Notes under the pieces: generated by a model
The model's database searches: none
What the model was told of the DNA's origin: nothing
What the model saw: the letters and a program-made list of their open reading frames with translations, nothing else
Shown: positions 14,603 through 23,153 of the stretch, in pieces
Position numbering within the stretch: the stretch's first letter is position 1
Layout: every line of letters starts with the position of its first letter
Position numbers and translations under genes: made by a program
Assembly: GCA_964562985.1 (NCBI GenBank)
Contig: CAZLWE010000037.1
Coordinates: forward strand, 1 to 32,396
DNA: 32,396 nucleotides
Direction of reading: 5' to 3'
Source of the DNA: SHLQ01 sp964562985
GTDB taxonomy: Bacteria > Actinomycetota > Acidimicrobiia > Acidimicrobiales > SHLQ01

Positions 14603-15295
14603 ATGTGGTGGCGCAATCTGACGTTCATCCATTGGCCCGTAGAACCCTCAGACGTGCAATCGCTACTGCCCGAAGGCCTCGGCGTGGACACTCATGATGG
14701 TCAGGCCTGGGTTGGGCTCGTTCCTTTCGAGATGGAAGTCCAGCTGCCCGGAGGCATCCCGATACCGCGCGAGGGCCGGTTCCCCGAGACCAACGTCCGG
14801 ACCTATGTCCGCGGCCTCGACGGCACCCCCGGCGTGTGGTTCCACTCACTTGAGGCGGGTCGGCTCTCGGCCACCGCTATGGCGCGAGCTGCGTACGGCT
14901 TGCCCTACTTCTGGGCTGACATGTCAGCAACGGCCGCCGGACCAATCTGGGCGTACCGCTCACAGCGTCGTTGGCCTGGCCCGAAAGGGACGAGCAATGC
15001 GACTGCGGTCGAGGTTGGGGAACGGATTGATGATGCAGACCAAACCCCGCTCGAGCACTTCCTGACGGCGCGGTGGGGATTGTTCTCTACCTTTGGGAAA
15101 GGCGACCGTGAGCGTCTGCTTTACGCACCTGTCGAGCACGGTGTCTGGCCGTTGCAGCGGGCAACTGTCGTTCACCTACACGACGAGCTAGTGACAGCGG
15201 CTGGATATAGGAACCCGGAGTCCGAACCACTCGTGCACTTCACGACGGGCACCGAGGTTCGCATTGGTCGCCCGCAACTCGTTCGAACTTCCTAA
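14603..15295 (+). CDS. DUF2071 (YqjF-like) family protein
   Basis: About 230 residues matching the uncharacterised DUF2071/YqjF family. Seen: W-RNLTFIHWPVEPSDVQSL at the N-terminus, LLPEGLGVDTHDGQAWVGLV, then FPETNVRTYVRG, GVWFHSLEA, RAAYGLPYFWADM and the late motif LEHFLTARWGLF. The start is not settled. GAGG at 14591-14594 fits ATG 14603 (8 bases), and ATG 14597 or 14537 are alternatives. The open frame further upstream runs through the decayed winged-helix fragment and is not part of this gene. Function is unknown; the fold resembles acetoacetate decarboxylase-like proteins. Confidence 0.85.
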   Translation: MWWRNLTFIHWPVEPSDVQSLLPEGLGVDTHDGQAWVGLVPFEMEVQLPGGIPIPREGRFPETNVRTYVRGLDGTPGVWFHSLEAGRLSATAMARAAYGLPYFWADMSATAAGPIWAYRSQRRWPGPKGTSNATAVEVGERIDDADQTPLEHFLTARWGLFSTFGKGDRERLLYAPVEHGVWPLQRATVVHLHDELVTAAGYRNPESEPLVHFTTGTEVRIGRPQLVRTS

Positions 15296-15370
15296 GCAAA
15301 TAGCAAGATTGAGCCGTTCGGACCACCCTTCGGGAGCGCACGGAGGGCCGTCGAACGCTAGGTTTGATTT

Positions 15371-16846
15371 ATGGTGAGCGCTTCCGAGATTCCCGATCCG
15401 AACAAAGCACTTTTCGCTGGGGGTGAAGCACTCACATTCGACGATGTTCTCGTCGTCCCCGGTTACAGCGAAGTCCTACCCGATCACGTGGACACGACGA
15501 CCCAATTGGGGTCGATCGAGCTTCGAGTACCGCTGCTGTCAGCAGCGATGGACACCGTCACCGAAGCCCCACTTGCCGTCGCGATGGCACGGGAGGGCGG
15601 CATCGGCATTCTTCACCGAAATCTCTCACCTGAGGATCAGGCGGCCGAGGTCGACCTGGTGAAGCGGGCTCAGGCGGGGATGATCACCAATCCGATCTCG
15701 CTTCCGCCGACAGCTACGCTCCAGGACGCCGAAAACCTGATGGCAACGCACCGCATCAGTGGCGTGCCGATCTGTGAAGCCGACGGACAGCTCGTCGGGA
15801 TCTTGACCAACCGTGACGTGCGCTTCTGCACTCCAGACGAATACGACCAACCCGTCACCGCCTTCATGACCAGCTCCGGGCTTGTCACCGCATCAGCCGA
15901 CACCACCTTGGAACAAGCCAAAGCAGTTTTACATGAGCACCGAATTGAGAAACTCCCACTCGTAGACAACGACGGTCTCCTCGCCGGCCTTATCACGGTC
16001 AAAGACATCGACAAGCGGACCGAGAAGCCGAACTCTTCGCTCGACGCCTCCGGGCGCCTTCGGGTCGGCGCGGCGGTCGGCGTGACCGACACCGCGGAAC
16101 GAACCGAACTCCTCGCCGCAGCGGGCGTCGACATGTTGGTCATCGATACGGCGCATGGACACACGGCGGGGGTCATCGAGGCGGTACGTACCATCAAGAA
16201 GGGCTGGCCAGAGATTACTGTCGTCGGTGGCAACGTGGTCACCGCACAAGGCGTTGACGCCCTCGTCGAGGCTGGGGCTGATGTCGTCAAAGTGGGTGTC
16301 GGTGCAGGGAGCATCTGTACGACACGAATCGTTGCTGGGGCTGGCATGCCACAAATGAGCGCCATCTATGAGTGCGCTCGGGCGGCCCTCGACCACAACG
16401 TTCCGATCATTGCCGACGGCGGTGTCGTGACTTCAGGCGACATCGTCAAGTGTTTCGCCGCTGGTGCCCATGCCGTTATGGTCGGCAACCTGCTCGCCGG
16501 AACAGATGAGGCACCTGGAGAACTCGAACTCGTGGACGGTGCCATGTGGAAGACGTACCGAGGCATGGGCTCCGCCGGAGCAATGCGAGGCCGTGCCGCG
16601 GACCGATACGGAAGCGGCCAAGCACCTGGCAAGCACGTCCCCGAAGGCGTAGAAGCTCGAGTCCGCTATGCGGGTTCAATCGGCGATCTGGTTGGTCAAA
16701 TGGCCGGTGGCTTGCGCTCGGGTATGGGCTACGCGGGCGCGGGTGATATTCGTGCACTTCGTACCCAAAGCAGACTGGTTCGTATCACGCAGTCAGGACT
16801 GCGTGAAAGCCACCCGCACGACGTCACAGTCATGCGAGACGAATAG
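15371..16846 (+). CDS. guaB: Inosine-5'-monophosphate dehydrogenase
   Basis: Oxidises IMP to XMP with NAD+, the committed step of GMP synthesis. The 491-residue enzyme is full length. It has FDDVLVVPG (23-31), PLLSAAMDTVTE (54-65), two CBS domains inserted at about 100-215, the NAD-site motif MLVIDTAHGH (255-264), and the catalytic loop GAGSICTTR with Cys316. The mobile flap and C-terminus (YRGMGSAGAMRGRAADRY, GVEARVRYAG) are also present. ATG 15371 gives the standard N-terminus. It is 35 bases upstream of serS on the same strand and may be cotranscribed with it. Confidence 0.97.
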   Translation: MVSASEIPDPNKALFAGGEALTFDDVLVVPGYSEVLPDHVDTTTQLGSIELRVPLLSAAMDTVTEAPLAVAMAREGGIGILHRNLSPEDQAAEVDLVKRAQAGMITNPISLPPTATLQDAENLMATHRISGVPICEADGQLVGILTNRDVRFCTPDEYDQPVTAFMTSSGLVTASADTTLEQAKAVLHEHRIEKLPLVDNDGLLAGLITVKDIDKRTEKPNSSLDASGRLRVGAAVGVTDTAERTELLAAAGVDMLVIDTAHGHTAGVIEAVRTIKKGWPEITVVGGNVVTAQGVDALVEAGADVVKVGVGAGSICTTRIVAGAGMPQMSAIYECARAALDHNVPIIADGGVVTSGDIVKCFAAGAHAVMVGNLLAGTDEAPGELELVDGAMWKTYRGMGSAGAMRGRAADRYGSGQAPGKHVPEGVEARVRYAGSIGDLVGQMAGGLRSGMGYAGAGDIRALRTQSRLVRITQSGLRESHPHDVTVMRDE

Positions 16847-16881
16847 TCCGACTCGGCCTACCACTGCGATAGCTTCGTTAG

Positions 16882-18141
16882 GTGATCAATCTTCGAGACA
16901 TTGACGATCCAGCCTTTCGAGCAGGAGCTATTGCGAAGGGCGCAACAACCGAGCAACTCGACGAACTCGCATCCAGCGATTCGGCACGAAGAGCGCTATT
17001 GCTCGAGGTTGAAGAGCTCCGTAAGCAGTGCAACTCCGTCTCCAAGGAGATCGGCAATGCGAGCCCCGAGGACCGACCGGCAAAGATCGAAGCCGCGAAC
17101 GCACTCAAGCAGGATCTCAAATCCATTGAAGGCAAGCTGACCGCCGCCGAAGCCGACACCCGAGAGCGCGCCCTGCAGATACCCAACCCCGCGCACTCGT
17201 CGGTACCAACCGGCGACGAGGAAGACTTCGAGCTGGTGGTCAGCGTCGGAGAGCAGAATGCGGCCCCGGCAATCGATCACGCGGACTTTGGAGCGGCCAT
17301 GGGTTGGGTCAATGGCGATAAGGGGGCGGAGGTCGCAGGCTCGCGGTTTGCCTACCTACAACGAGAGGCCGTGCTTCTCGAGTTCGCACTCGTCCAATGG
17401 ACAATGCAAAAGCTGGTCGGCAGAGGATTCATTCCGACAGTCCCGCCGGTGCTTGTGCGAGAACAGATGATGATCGACTCGGGCTTCTTCCCCGCCGATA
17501 AGCAGCAGGTGTACCCGGTCACCGGAGATGACCTGTTCCTGGTCGGCACATCGGAGGTCCCCCTTGCGGGGCTTCACCGCGGTGATCGCTTTGACGCGGC
17601 AGACCTACCCCTGCGCTACGCCGGCTTCTCTTCCTGCTTCCGCCGTGAAGCAGGAACTCACGGCAAGGACACCCGCGGGATCTTTCGCGTGCACCAGTTC
17701 GACAAGGTCGAGATGTTCATCTGGAGCGATCCCGCCAAGTCATGGGAGGAACACGAACTTCTCCTCGAGATCGAACGCGAGATTCTCGACGAGTTGGAAC
17801 TGCCATACCGCGTGATCAACGTCGCGTCGCGCGATCTGGGAAACCCCGCGGCCAAGAAGTACGACTGCGAAGTTTGGCTTCCATCTGAAGGCGCCTACCG
17901 CGAGCTCACCTCATGTTCGAACTACACCGACTATTCGGCTCGACGGCTCGGAACTCGAACAAAGGGTGAAGGTGGATCAGAGTTCGTACACACGCTCAAT
18001 GGCACCGCATGCGCCGTCGGCCGCACGCTTGTCTTCCTGATGGAGCACTACCAACAAAGCGATGGCTCATTCGCCGTCCCCGACGTTCTTCAGCCGTTCT
18101 GCGGATTTAGCTCTGTGGAGTCCAGGGACCTAGCCAACTAG
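16882..18141 (+). CDS. serS: Seryl-tRNA synthetase
   Basis: Class II aminoacyl-tRNA synthetase that charges tRNA-Ser, and tRNA-Sec where present. The 419-residue protein has the N-terminal two-helix coiled-coil arm (about 30-100, with alternating Lys/Glu/Leu as in EVEELRKQCNSVSKEIG). Motif 2 is CFRREAGTHGKDTRGIFRVHQF (in two pieces here: CFRREAG and GIFRVHQFDKVE). Motif 3 is NGTACAVGRTLVFLMEHYQ. A TSEVPLAG segment binds serine. The start is GTG 16882, giving the expected MINLRDIDDPAF-like N-terminus. Its 3' end overlaps the end of the convergent HAD-like gene by 12 bases. Confidence 0.97.
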   Translation: MINLRDIDDPAFRAGAIAKGATTEQLDELASSDSARRALLLEVEELRKQCNSVSKEIGNASPEDRPAKIEAANALKQDLKSIEGKLTAAEADTRERALQIPNPAHSSVPTGDEEDFELVVSVGEQNAAPAIDHADFGAAMGWVNGDKGAEVAGSRFAYLQREAVLLEFALVQWTMQKLVGRGFIPTVPPVLVREQMMIDSGFFPADKQQVYPVTGDDLFLVGTSEVPLAGLHRGDRFDAADLPLRYAGFSSCFRREAGTHGKDTRGIFRVHQFDKVEMFIWSDPAKSWEEHELLLEIEREILDELELPYRVINVASRDLGNPAAKKYDCEVWLPSEGAYRELTSCSNYTDYSARRLGTRTKGEGGSEFVHTLNGTACAVGRTLVFLMEHYQQSDGSFAVPDVLQPFCGFSSVESRDLAN

Positions 18142-20103
18142 CCGGCGTTTCGCCTTTGGCAGCGATGAGCGGAGACTCTGGCGAGAGTCGAAAGCGGCGC
18201 GGGTTAGGGGCCCGCTCAGTCGCTTCGCGCCACCAGTCCACCAGTGCCTGTGGGGTTGGGGCGCTAGCGCGTGGTAAAGCCAACGACGAGCAGCCAATTG
18301 ATTCCGAACCGCATGTTCGCCCCAACCATCTTCGAATGGATAGGCACCCCATGATGCCGCCTCAGGGCGGGTCGGCGAGTTCCAGAACGTCTCGAATACG
18401 TCGACGATTGCGGGACGCAGATCGACCGAACTTGAGCCGATCAGGACGTCTTCTAGACGAAGCTCCTCTGCCACCCGTCGAATGGTCTGGTGCACGAGGG
18501 GAAGACCCCACCTCACGACAGGTCCGTTGTCGTCACCGGCAAAGACTGGCTCCACGGTTCCGTCGTCGCAACGCCGGTATCCAATGACCGAGCCGTGTCC
18601 AGCGGTGCAGGCCAGTTCGACAAACGTCAATAGCCCCGGGGTGCTCAAGTATCCGAGCCCACGGCCTTCGTCTCGAACGTAGGTCATTGGTCGCCCGAAC
18701 GGCGAGTCTGAAAGTTTCGACCGGAGCCCGAAGTAGAAGCCGCTTGGTGCTTCTTGGCCAATCGTCGCCAAGATCCCGCTGAGGGCGTTAAAGAGACTCG
18801 CACCGGTCCCGAGATCAACGAGACCGAGCGGCTCGTCGGTGACTGTATCGATCTGCTCCAAATAGTCGAGAACGAGGACACGGGCATTCTTCGCGTTGCG
18901 CTCAAGTTCGCCTCGGAGATCGAGATCGTCGACGAAGAGTTGCCGTAGACGTAGTGCATCAACCGGCGACAGCGCCCGATTCCAGGTCGCCGCCGGGAAC
19001 TCGGCGGAGAAGCGACCCCCGGCCTCTTCTGGCGTCATGTCGAGGCGGTTCAAGATCTGACGCGGCGTCGCCGGTACGTCGGTGTCGATCGGAATGAGGG
19101 CCTCGAGCGCAGCCGGGTTGATGTCGGAGTAGCTCGCAAGACACCAGGCCTGTCGACTTCCATAGACGTAGACCATCTCGCCTTCATAACCAACGCTCGG
19201 CGCAAGCAACTCGGCGATGTCGCATAGGACCTTGCCATCTCGAGCGACGAAGAGCAGCTTTTTGATACCGCGCTTTTTGGCAACCTGAAGCGTCCACAAC
19301 ACGTTCCCGATAACAAATGGGGCAGCGACGCCAGCAGCAACATCGATGATCGATTGGTGGCCAGGACCAGCGGGATCGAGCCGCGCGATCCGGCTTGCCC
19401 CAGCGAGCATGGAACTCAGGCCGTCGGTAGCACCGTGGTACTCCTCAAGCTTGCGTTCGTATCGATTGGAGTTGAAGTCGTCGAGAATGAAGGTCCGAAC
19501 ACCAACTCGGCGAGCACGACGGCCGTCGCTCACCGTGTCGTTGCCGCAGTGAGTAATATCTGCGTCGGGAAAGCGATTGTGGACGTAGCTCCACATGGCC
19601 CCTGTGGCCTTCGAACGACCGACTTCATTGGACACCAAGATGATCTCGCCATCTTGAATGATCCCATGGCGATCGAGCACGTCCCGCAAGAAGTGGCTCG
19701 ACAAATACATATCGGAGATGAAGATCACCTCGCGGCCGCGGTCCCGGGCCGACTCGACCATCGTAATGGCGGCCGGAAGTGGCACGATATAGTCGAGTTC
19801 GACCTGTAGTTCCATATCCACGAGCGCATCGACTGCGTCAGGAGAGAGGTCGAGGGCATCGCCAAGCTCCTCATGGATCGTGCTGAGCGTTACGTCGGAG
19901 TCGAGGCCCCCAGCGTTTCTAAATGCCTGACGTTCCGCGGTGCGTCGGGAATCGGCGAAAGCATGTGGTGAGCAGGTTATAAGCCCGGCAGCACAGGCCC
20001 GTCTGCCAAGGATCAAGAACAGGGCACGAGGATCCGCAACCCGCCTCGTCAGTACCGTGTCGAATATGTCAAAAGAAGAGACTTGTTGGACCCGCCCAGC
20101 CAT
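18130..20103 (-). CDS. HAD-like hydrolase (COG5610-type) with large C-terminal region
   Basis: A 657-residue protein. The N-terminal 200 or so residues form a HAD-like domain: motif I SSFDIFDTVLTRR (candidate nucleophile D12, T16), motif II in VIFISDMYLSSHFL, and motif IV GNDTVSDGRRARRVGV. The residue two after D12 is Phe rather than the acid of phosphatases, as in dehalogenase-type HADs. The rest (about 230-657) is unassigned and contains LFVARDGKVL and VLDYLEQIDTVTDEPLGLVDLG. Similar proteins are often found in polysaccharide clusters, but none is here. I took ATG 20103 because the HAD motif starts ten residues later and AGGTGG lies upstream. The open frame continues 127 codons further through a ctaG remnant, so a fused longer form is possible but unlikely. 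Confidence 0.75.
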   Translation of the reverse strand: MAGRVQQVSSFDIFDTVLTRRVADPRALFLILGRRACAAGLITCSPHAFADSRRTAERQAFRNAGGLDSDVTLSTIHEELGDALDLSPDAVDALVDMELQVELDYIVPLPAAITMVESARDRGREVIFISDMYLSSHFLRDVLDRHGIIQDGEIILVSNEVGRSKATGAMWSYVHNRFPDADITHCGNDTVSDGRRARRVGVRTFILDDFNSNRYERKLEEYHGATDGLSSMLAGASRIARLDPAGPGHQSIIDVAAGVAAPFVIGNVLWTLQVAKKRGIKKLLFVARDGKVLCDIAELLAPSVGYEGEMVYVYGSRQAWCLASYSDINPAALEALIPIDTDVPATPRQILNRLDMTPEEAGGRFSAEFPAATWNRALSPVDALRLRQLFVDDLDLRGELERNAKNARVLVLDYLEQIDTVTDEPLGLVDLGTGASLFNALSGILATIGQEAPSGFYFGLRSKLSDSPFGRPMTYVRDEGRGLGYLSTPGLLTFVELACTAGHGSVIGYRRCDDGTVEPVFAGDDNGPVVRWGLPLVHQTIRRVAEELRLEDVLIGSSSVDLRPAIVDVFETFWNSPTRPEAASWGAYPFEDGWGEHAVRNQLAARRWLYHALAPQPHRHWWTGGAKRLSGPLTRAAFDSRQSLRSSLPKAKRRLVG

Positions 20104-20190
20104 CTGCTCAGACCACCTTTCGTAATGTTTCCTGTTGAAACTTTCATACTTGGTGGCCGTCGGCCAAGTCGAACGATGTTGTTCGACGCG

Positions 20191-20352
20191 GGGTGGTTTT
20201 GAACATTCAAATTCCGCCTCTACGTCGCCGTGGGGAAGCGTGCGAATCACGCGGCGTTCACGGTCCGCATTTCGCTCCGCTCCGGCATAGGTGAAGAACC
20301 GGATAGCGATGAGGAACCACAAGTTGAGTCCACCGAAGACCTTCATGATCGC
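20191..20352 (-). pseudogene. Remnant copy of the 3' end of ctaG
   Basis: The 318-base gap between the HAD-like gene and the plus-strand hydrolase encodes, on the minus strand, 54 residues that align without gaps to the C-terminus of CtaG (gene at 21068-22087). Both have AIMK-FGGL-LW-LIAIRFFTYAGAER and DVEAEFE. I count 42 of 54 identities. There is no upstream transmembrane part, so it is a truncated second copy lying about 1 kb from the intact gene. The frame runs on into the HAD-like gene without a stop. Confidence 0.8.
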
Positions 20353-20421
20353 ACGGTGCCCGCACCTGAATAGACCGTGCTCGGTAGTGCGCTCGGTCGA
20401 TGTTGCTGAAAGTCTGAGTTC

Positions 20422-21045
20422 GTGGACAACACCGGAGGCATGAGCTTCGCCGAATTGCTCGAGCAACCCGGCGTCGTCGAGCACGCAGAATTACGGAGTA
20501 CCTTTGGCTTCCTTGCCTATCATGGCGGCCCGGTTGAGCGGGTCACATCGCTCATCGCTCGGCGAGCGGCCGAGCTTGCCGGCGCGAGTTTCTACAGCAT
20601 CGAGCAGAATGCGGAACGTCCGCTGCACCTGCCCTCAATTCGCTATGACCCCAGCGAGTCCGAGACGTTGTCCAAAGTCCTCGATCACATCGAGGTAGTG
20701 ATCACCGTGCACGGATACGGCCGTGAGCTCGAGAAGCAGCGGATCTTGCTCGGAGGGCAGAACCGGGAACTCGCCGCTGTGGTGCAGCGAGAGCTCTCTG
20801 CCCGTCTGACAGAGCAATTCAAGATAGTGGCCGATCTCGACGAGATTCCCCGGGAGCTTCGTGGCGTTCACGCGAAGAACCCGGTCAACCTTCCGGCCCA
20901 ACGAGGCGTCCAGGTGGAACTTCCGCCAAGCATCCGCTGGAACTATGAGGCCCGAGATTGGGGCGACGCCCCGGGCCTAGAGCCGACCGAGATGATCATG
21001 GCGGTCATCGACGCACTTGCTGCGGCAGCCAACGACTTTCACTAG
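20422..21045 (+). CDS. Poly-gamma-glutamate hydrolase family protein (YjqB/PghP-like)
   Basis: A 207-residue protein of the YjqB/phage PghP family, zinc-dependent hydrolases that cleave poly-gamma-glutamate. Visible signatures: FLAYHGGPVERVTSLIARRA (zinc site HGGxE-like, about 32-51), SFYSIEQ, LHLPSIRYDP, VVITVHGYGR (second histidine, about 93-102), and ILLGGQNRELA. Phage enzymes degrade host capsule, while chromosomal ones have unknown roles. The start is uncertain: GTG 20422 gives the listed length, and ATG 20440 has GGAGG only one base away. It faces ctaG and is flanked by the ctaG remnant, so it may have been inserted between the two copies. Confidence 0.75.
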   Translation: MDNTGGMSFAELLEQPGVVEHAELRSTFGFLAYHGGPVERVTSLIARRAAELAGASFYSIEQNAERPLHLPSIRYDPSESETLSKVLDHIEVVITVHGYGRELEKQRILLGGQNRELAAVVQRELSARLTEQFKIVADLDEIPRELRGVHAKNPVNLPAQRGVQVELPPSIRWNYEARDWGDAPGLEPTEMIMAVIDALAAAANDFH

Positions 21046-21067
21046 TTCTGGATAGTTACCCGGTAGC

Positions 21068-22087
21068 TCAGTCAGTTTGAGGTGGTGGGGTGCGCTCGAA
21101 CTCTGCTTCGACGTCGCTGTAGGTGAGGGTTCGAACGACGCGGCGACTTCTGTCCGCTTCGCGTTCGGCTCCCGCATAAGTGAAGAAGCGAATAGCGATC
21201 AGCGACCAGAGGAACAGGCCACCGAAGATCTTCATGATCGCGCCCGCAGCCTGTTGGTCGTGGATAACCGAGAGCCCCCACACGCGGGTGGGGATGTCGT
21301 AGGCCGGGTAGACGACGTTGTCGGCAAAGGTCAACCAACCCGCTGGCACGGTGGGGATGATCGACATCAAGAACAGGTAGATCATCTGCCCGGGAACCGA
21401 CAGACGAAGCTCAGGGAGCGGACCCAGGACCGGAAGCCACATCAGCAGAGCTGAACTGAACATCACTAGGTGAATGGTGAAGTGGAATGCTCCGGAATCG
21501 AATGATGTCTGGACGATGCCGTTCCAGTGGCTCAGCCCTGCCAGGAAGTTGAAGATCAACCCTGCGGTAACCGGCTTCGCGAGCTTGCCGAGCCAGGTGC
21601 GCTCTTGGTCACCGCCACCCAAGATCAGACGAGCGAGCCATTCCGGTGTGGCCTGAAGGAAGAAGATCGGAATGAAGAACGTGATGAGCATGTGCTGCAC
21701 CATGTGCAACGAGTACAAGTACTGCTCCGCAATGTCGTGCAGCGGCCAGTCAGCGGCCAAGTAGAGCGAGAAGACGCCTAAGGCGAAGTACTTCTTCTGC
21801 TTGGTGGAGACGATCTCGAACTCGCCGTCAGCCGCAGGCGCATCCGGCGTTGGGGCATCATCGGACAACGCCGACGAATCAAGCGACGAACTCAACGATG
21901 GGGAACCGTGAGCGGCCCCAGCGGTTGCACCGACGAGTTCCTTTACGGCGCTTTGCGAGTGGTAGTGACGAGCGTACTTTGGCCCAATGACGCGCGTCGC
22001 GTAGAAGCCAAGGCCGATGATTCCCAAGACAAGCGCCCACACCTCAGGGTGCGGCTGCCATGCCCAGGGATTCACCTGAGACAACAT
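21068..22087 (-). CDS. ctaG: Cytochrome c oxidase assembly factor CtaG (caa3 type)
   Basis: A membrane protein of 339 residues (CtaG_Cox11/caa3-CtaG family) needed to assemble the CuB site of caa3 oxidases. It has about seven membrane helices. Conserved parts include DWPLHDIAEQYLYSLHMVQHML, LPVLGPLPELRLSVPGQMIYLF and a histidine-rich helix SAFHF-TIHLVMF. A Ser/Ala/Asp/Pro-rich loop (about residues 50-90) between the first helix and the core is unusual and probably disordered. It is the last gene of the oxidase operon, and its start overlaps the ctaF stop by one base (22087). A divergent 54-residue copy of its C-terminus lies downstream. Confidence 0.9.
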   Translation of the reverse strand: MLSQVNPWAWQPHPEVWALVLGIIGLGFYATRVIGPKYARHYHSQSAVKELVGATAGAAHGSPSLSSSLDSSALSDDAPTPDAPAADGEFEIVSTKQKKYFALGVFSLYLAADWPLHDIAEQYLYSLHMVQHMLITFFIPIFFLQATPEWLARLILGGGDQERTWLGKLAKPVTAGLIFNFLAGLSHWNGIVQTSFDSGAFHFTIHLVMFSSALLMWLPVLGPLPELRLSVPGQMIYLFLMSIIPTVPAGWLTFADNVVYPAYDIPTRVWGLSVIHDQQAAGAIMKIFGGLFLWSLIAIRFFTYAGAEREADRSRRVVRTLTYSDVEAEFERTPPPQTD

Positions 22088-22509
22088 CAGGACGTACAGT
22101 TCTCGTTGGCGAAGAAATCGTCGCCGCCTAGTTCACTGGCTGCCGGCAATCCGGTGTCGCAGAATCCGTCATTCCAGAAGTTGAACTCGAAGGCCGACAG
22201 CATCACCGTGTACACGATCACGGCAAGGACAAGCCCGAACAGGAACAGCTGGGTCAAGATCTTGTTGTCGAACTTCAAGTGCATGAAGTACGCGCCCACG
22301 ATGTAGAACTTGATGACCATCAGACCGATCAGGGCCAACTTGTTTATCGAACGGGCGATGTCGTCTTCTACGACGAAGAGCAAGATCTCCACTGCGGTGA
22401 GGACGGCCAGAACGAGGGCGATCATCACATAGCTGCGGTTACTCGGGTGCGAGTGCGCGTGTGGGTCCGTGTAGAGCTGGTCGTGATGTGTGTCTTCGGT
22501 GACGGCCAT
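22087..22509 (-). CDS. ctaF: Cytochrome c oxidase subunit IV (prokaryotic COX4-type)
   Basis: A 140-residue membrane protein with three helices, matching the prokaryotic COX4 subunit IV family: Y-VMIALVLAVLTAVEILLF, LALIGLMVIKFYIVGAYFMHLKFD and LTQLFLFGLVLAVIVYTVML. The KFYIVGAYFMHLKFD stretch is the family core. The N-terminus is His-rich (THHDQLYTDPHAHSHP), as in its neighbours. It ends in two Asp/Glu/Cys-containing turns. Start ATG 22509, nine bases after ctaE. It is a small structural subunit of the oxidase. Confidence 0.87.
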   Translation of the reverse strand: MAVTEDTHHDQLYTDPHAHSHPSNRSYVMIALVLAVLTAVEILLFVVEDDIARSINKLALIGLMVIKFYIVGAYFMHLKFDNKILTQLFLFGLVLAVIVYTVMLSAFEFNFWNDGFCDTGLPAASELGGDDFFANENCTS

Positions 22510-22518
22510 AGGTATTTC

Positions 22519-23151
22519 CTAACCGATCGGAATGAGGTAGACGATGGTGAAGATGATCACCCAGACGATGTCGACGAAGTGCCAGTAAAGACCGACGAGT
22601 TCGACCGCTTCGGACTTCTCCTTGCCAAGGCCGCTCTTGCGAGTGCCAAAGACGGTGCCGAACAGCATCAGAATGCCGACGCTCACGTGTACACCGTGAA
22701 AGCCGGTGAGCGTGAAGAAGGCCGATGACCACGTGTTGGTGCTGTATCCGAGGCCCTTTTCGGCGAACTCGGTGAATTCAAAGACCTGACCACCAACAAA
22801 GAGCATGCCCAGGAACGCTGTCGTGAGCATCCAAATTCGAGCCTTGCGCTCGTCGTCACGATTTACCGCTGACAGCGATAGCACCATGGTGAGCGAGCTC
22901 ATCAACAAGATGAACGAGCTGAGCGACGTGAACGGGATATCGAAGATGTCGGCTGGTTCTTCGAATGGCGAATTGTCCGAGATGTTCGTGCGGTAGAGCA
23001 GGAACGTCGAGATCAGCGCACCGAAAAGCAAGCAGTCCGACGCCAAGAAGAGCCACATGGCCAACTTGTTGTTGGACATCCCGGTGTTGGTCTCCATGTG
23101 CCCATGATCATCATGGCTTTCGTGAGACTCGGTAACGACCGTTGCTGCCAT
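22519..23151 (-). CDS. ctaE: Cytochrome c oxidase subunit III
   Basis: A 210-residue heme-copper oxidase subunit III with five helices, the short form that pairs with a subunit I bearing extra C-terminal helices (as in Bacillus caa3). Seen: W-LFLASDCLLFGALISTF, the acidic GGQVFEFTEF motif, GFHGVHVSVG and YWHFVDIVWVIIFT, the standard subunit III signatures. The N-terminus has a His-rich patch (SHESHDDHGHME). The gene begins two bases after the ctaD stop and is followed by ctaF nine bases later. Subunit III supports proton uptake and turnover stability. Confidence 0.95.
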   Translation of the reverse strand: MAATVVTESHESHDDHGHMETNTGMSNNKLAMWLFLASDCLLFGALISTFLLYRTNISDNSPFEEPADIFDIPFTSLSSFILLMSSLTMVLSLSAVNRDDERKARIWMLTTAFLGMLFVGGQVFEFTEFAEKGLGYSTNTWSSAFFTLTGFHGVHVSVGILMLFGTVFGTRKSGLGKEKSEAVELVGLYWHFVDIVWVIIFTIVYLIPIG

Positions 23152-23153
23152 CG

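Noticed and set aside
20104..20484. N-terminal 127-codon extension of the HAD-like protein
   Set aside because: The extension is the ctaG remnant plus unrelated sequence. The HAD motif needs none of it, and ATG 20103 has a plausible ribosome-binding site.
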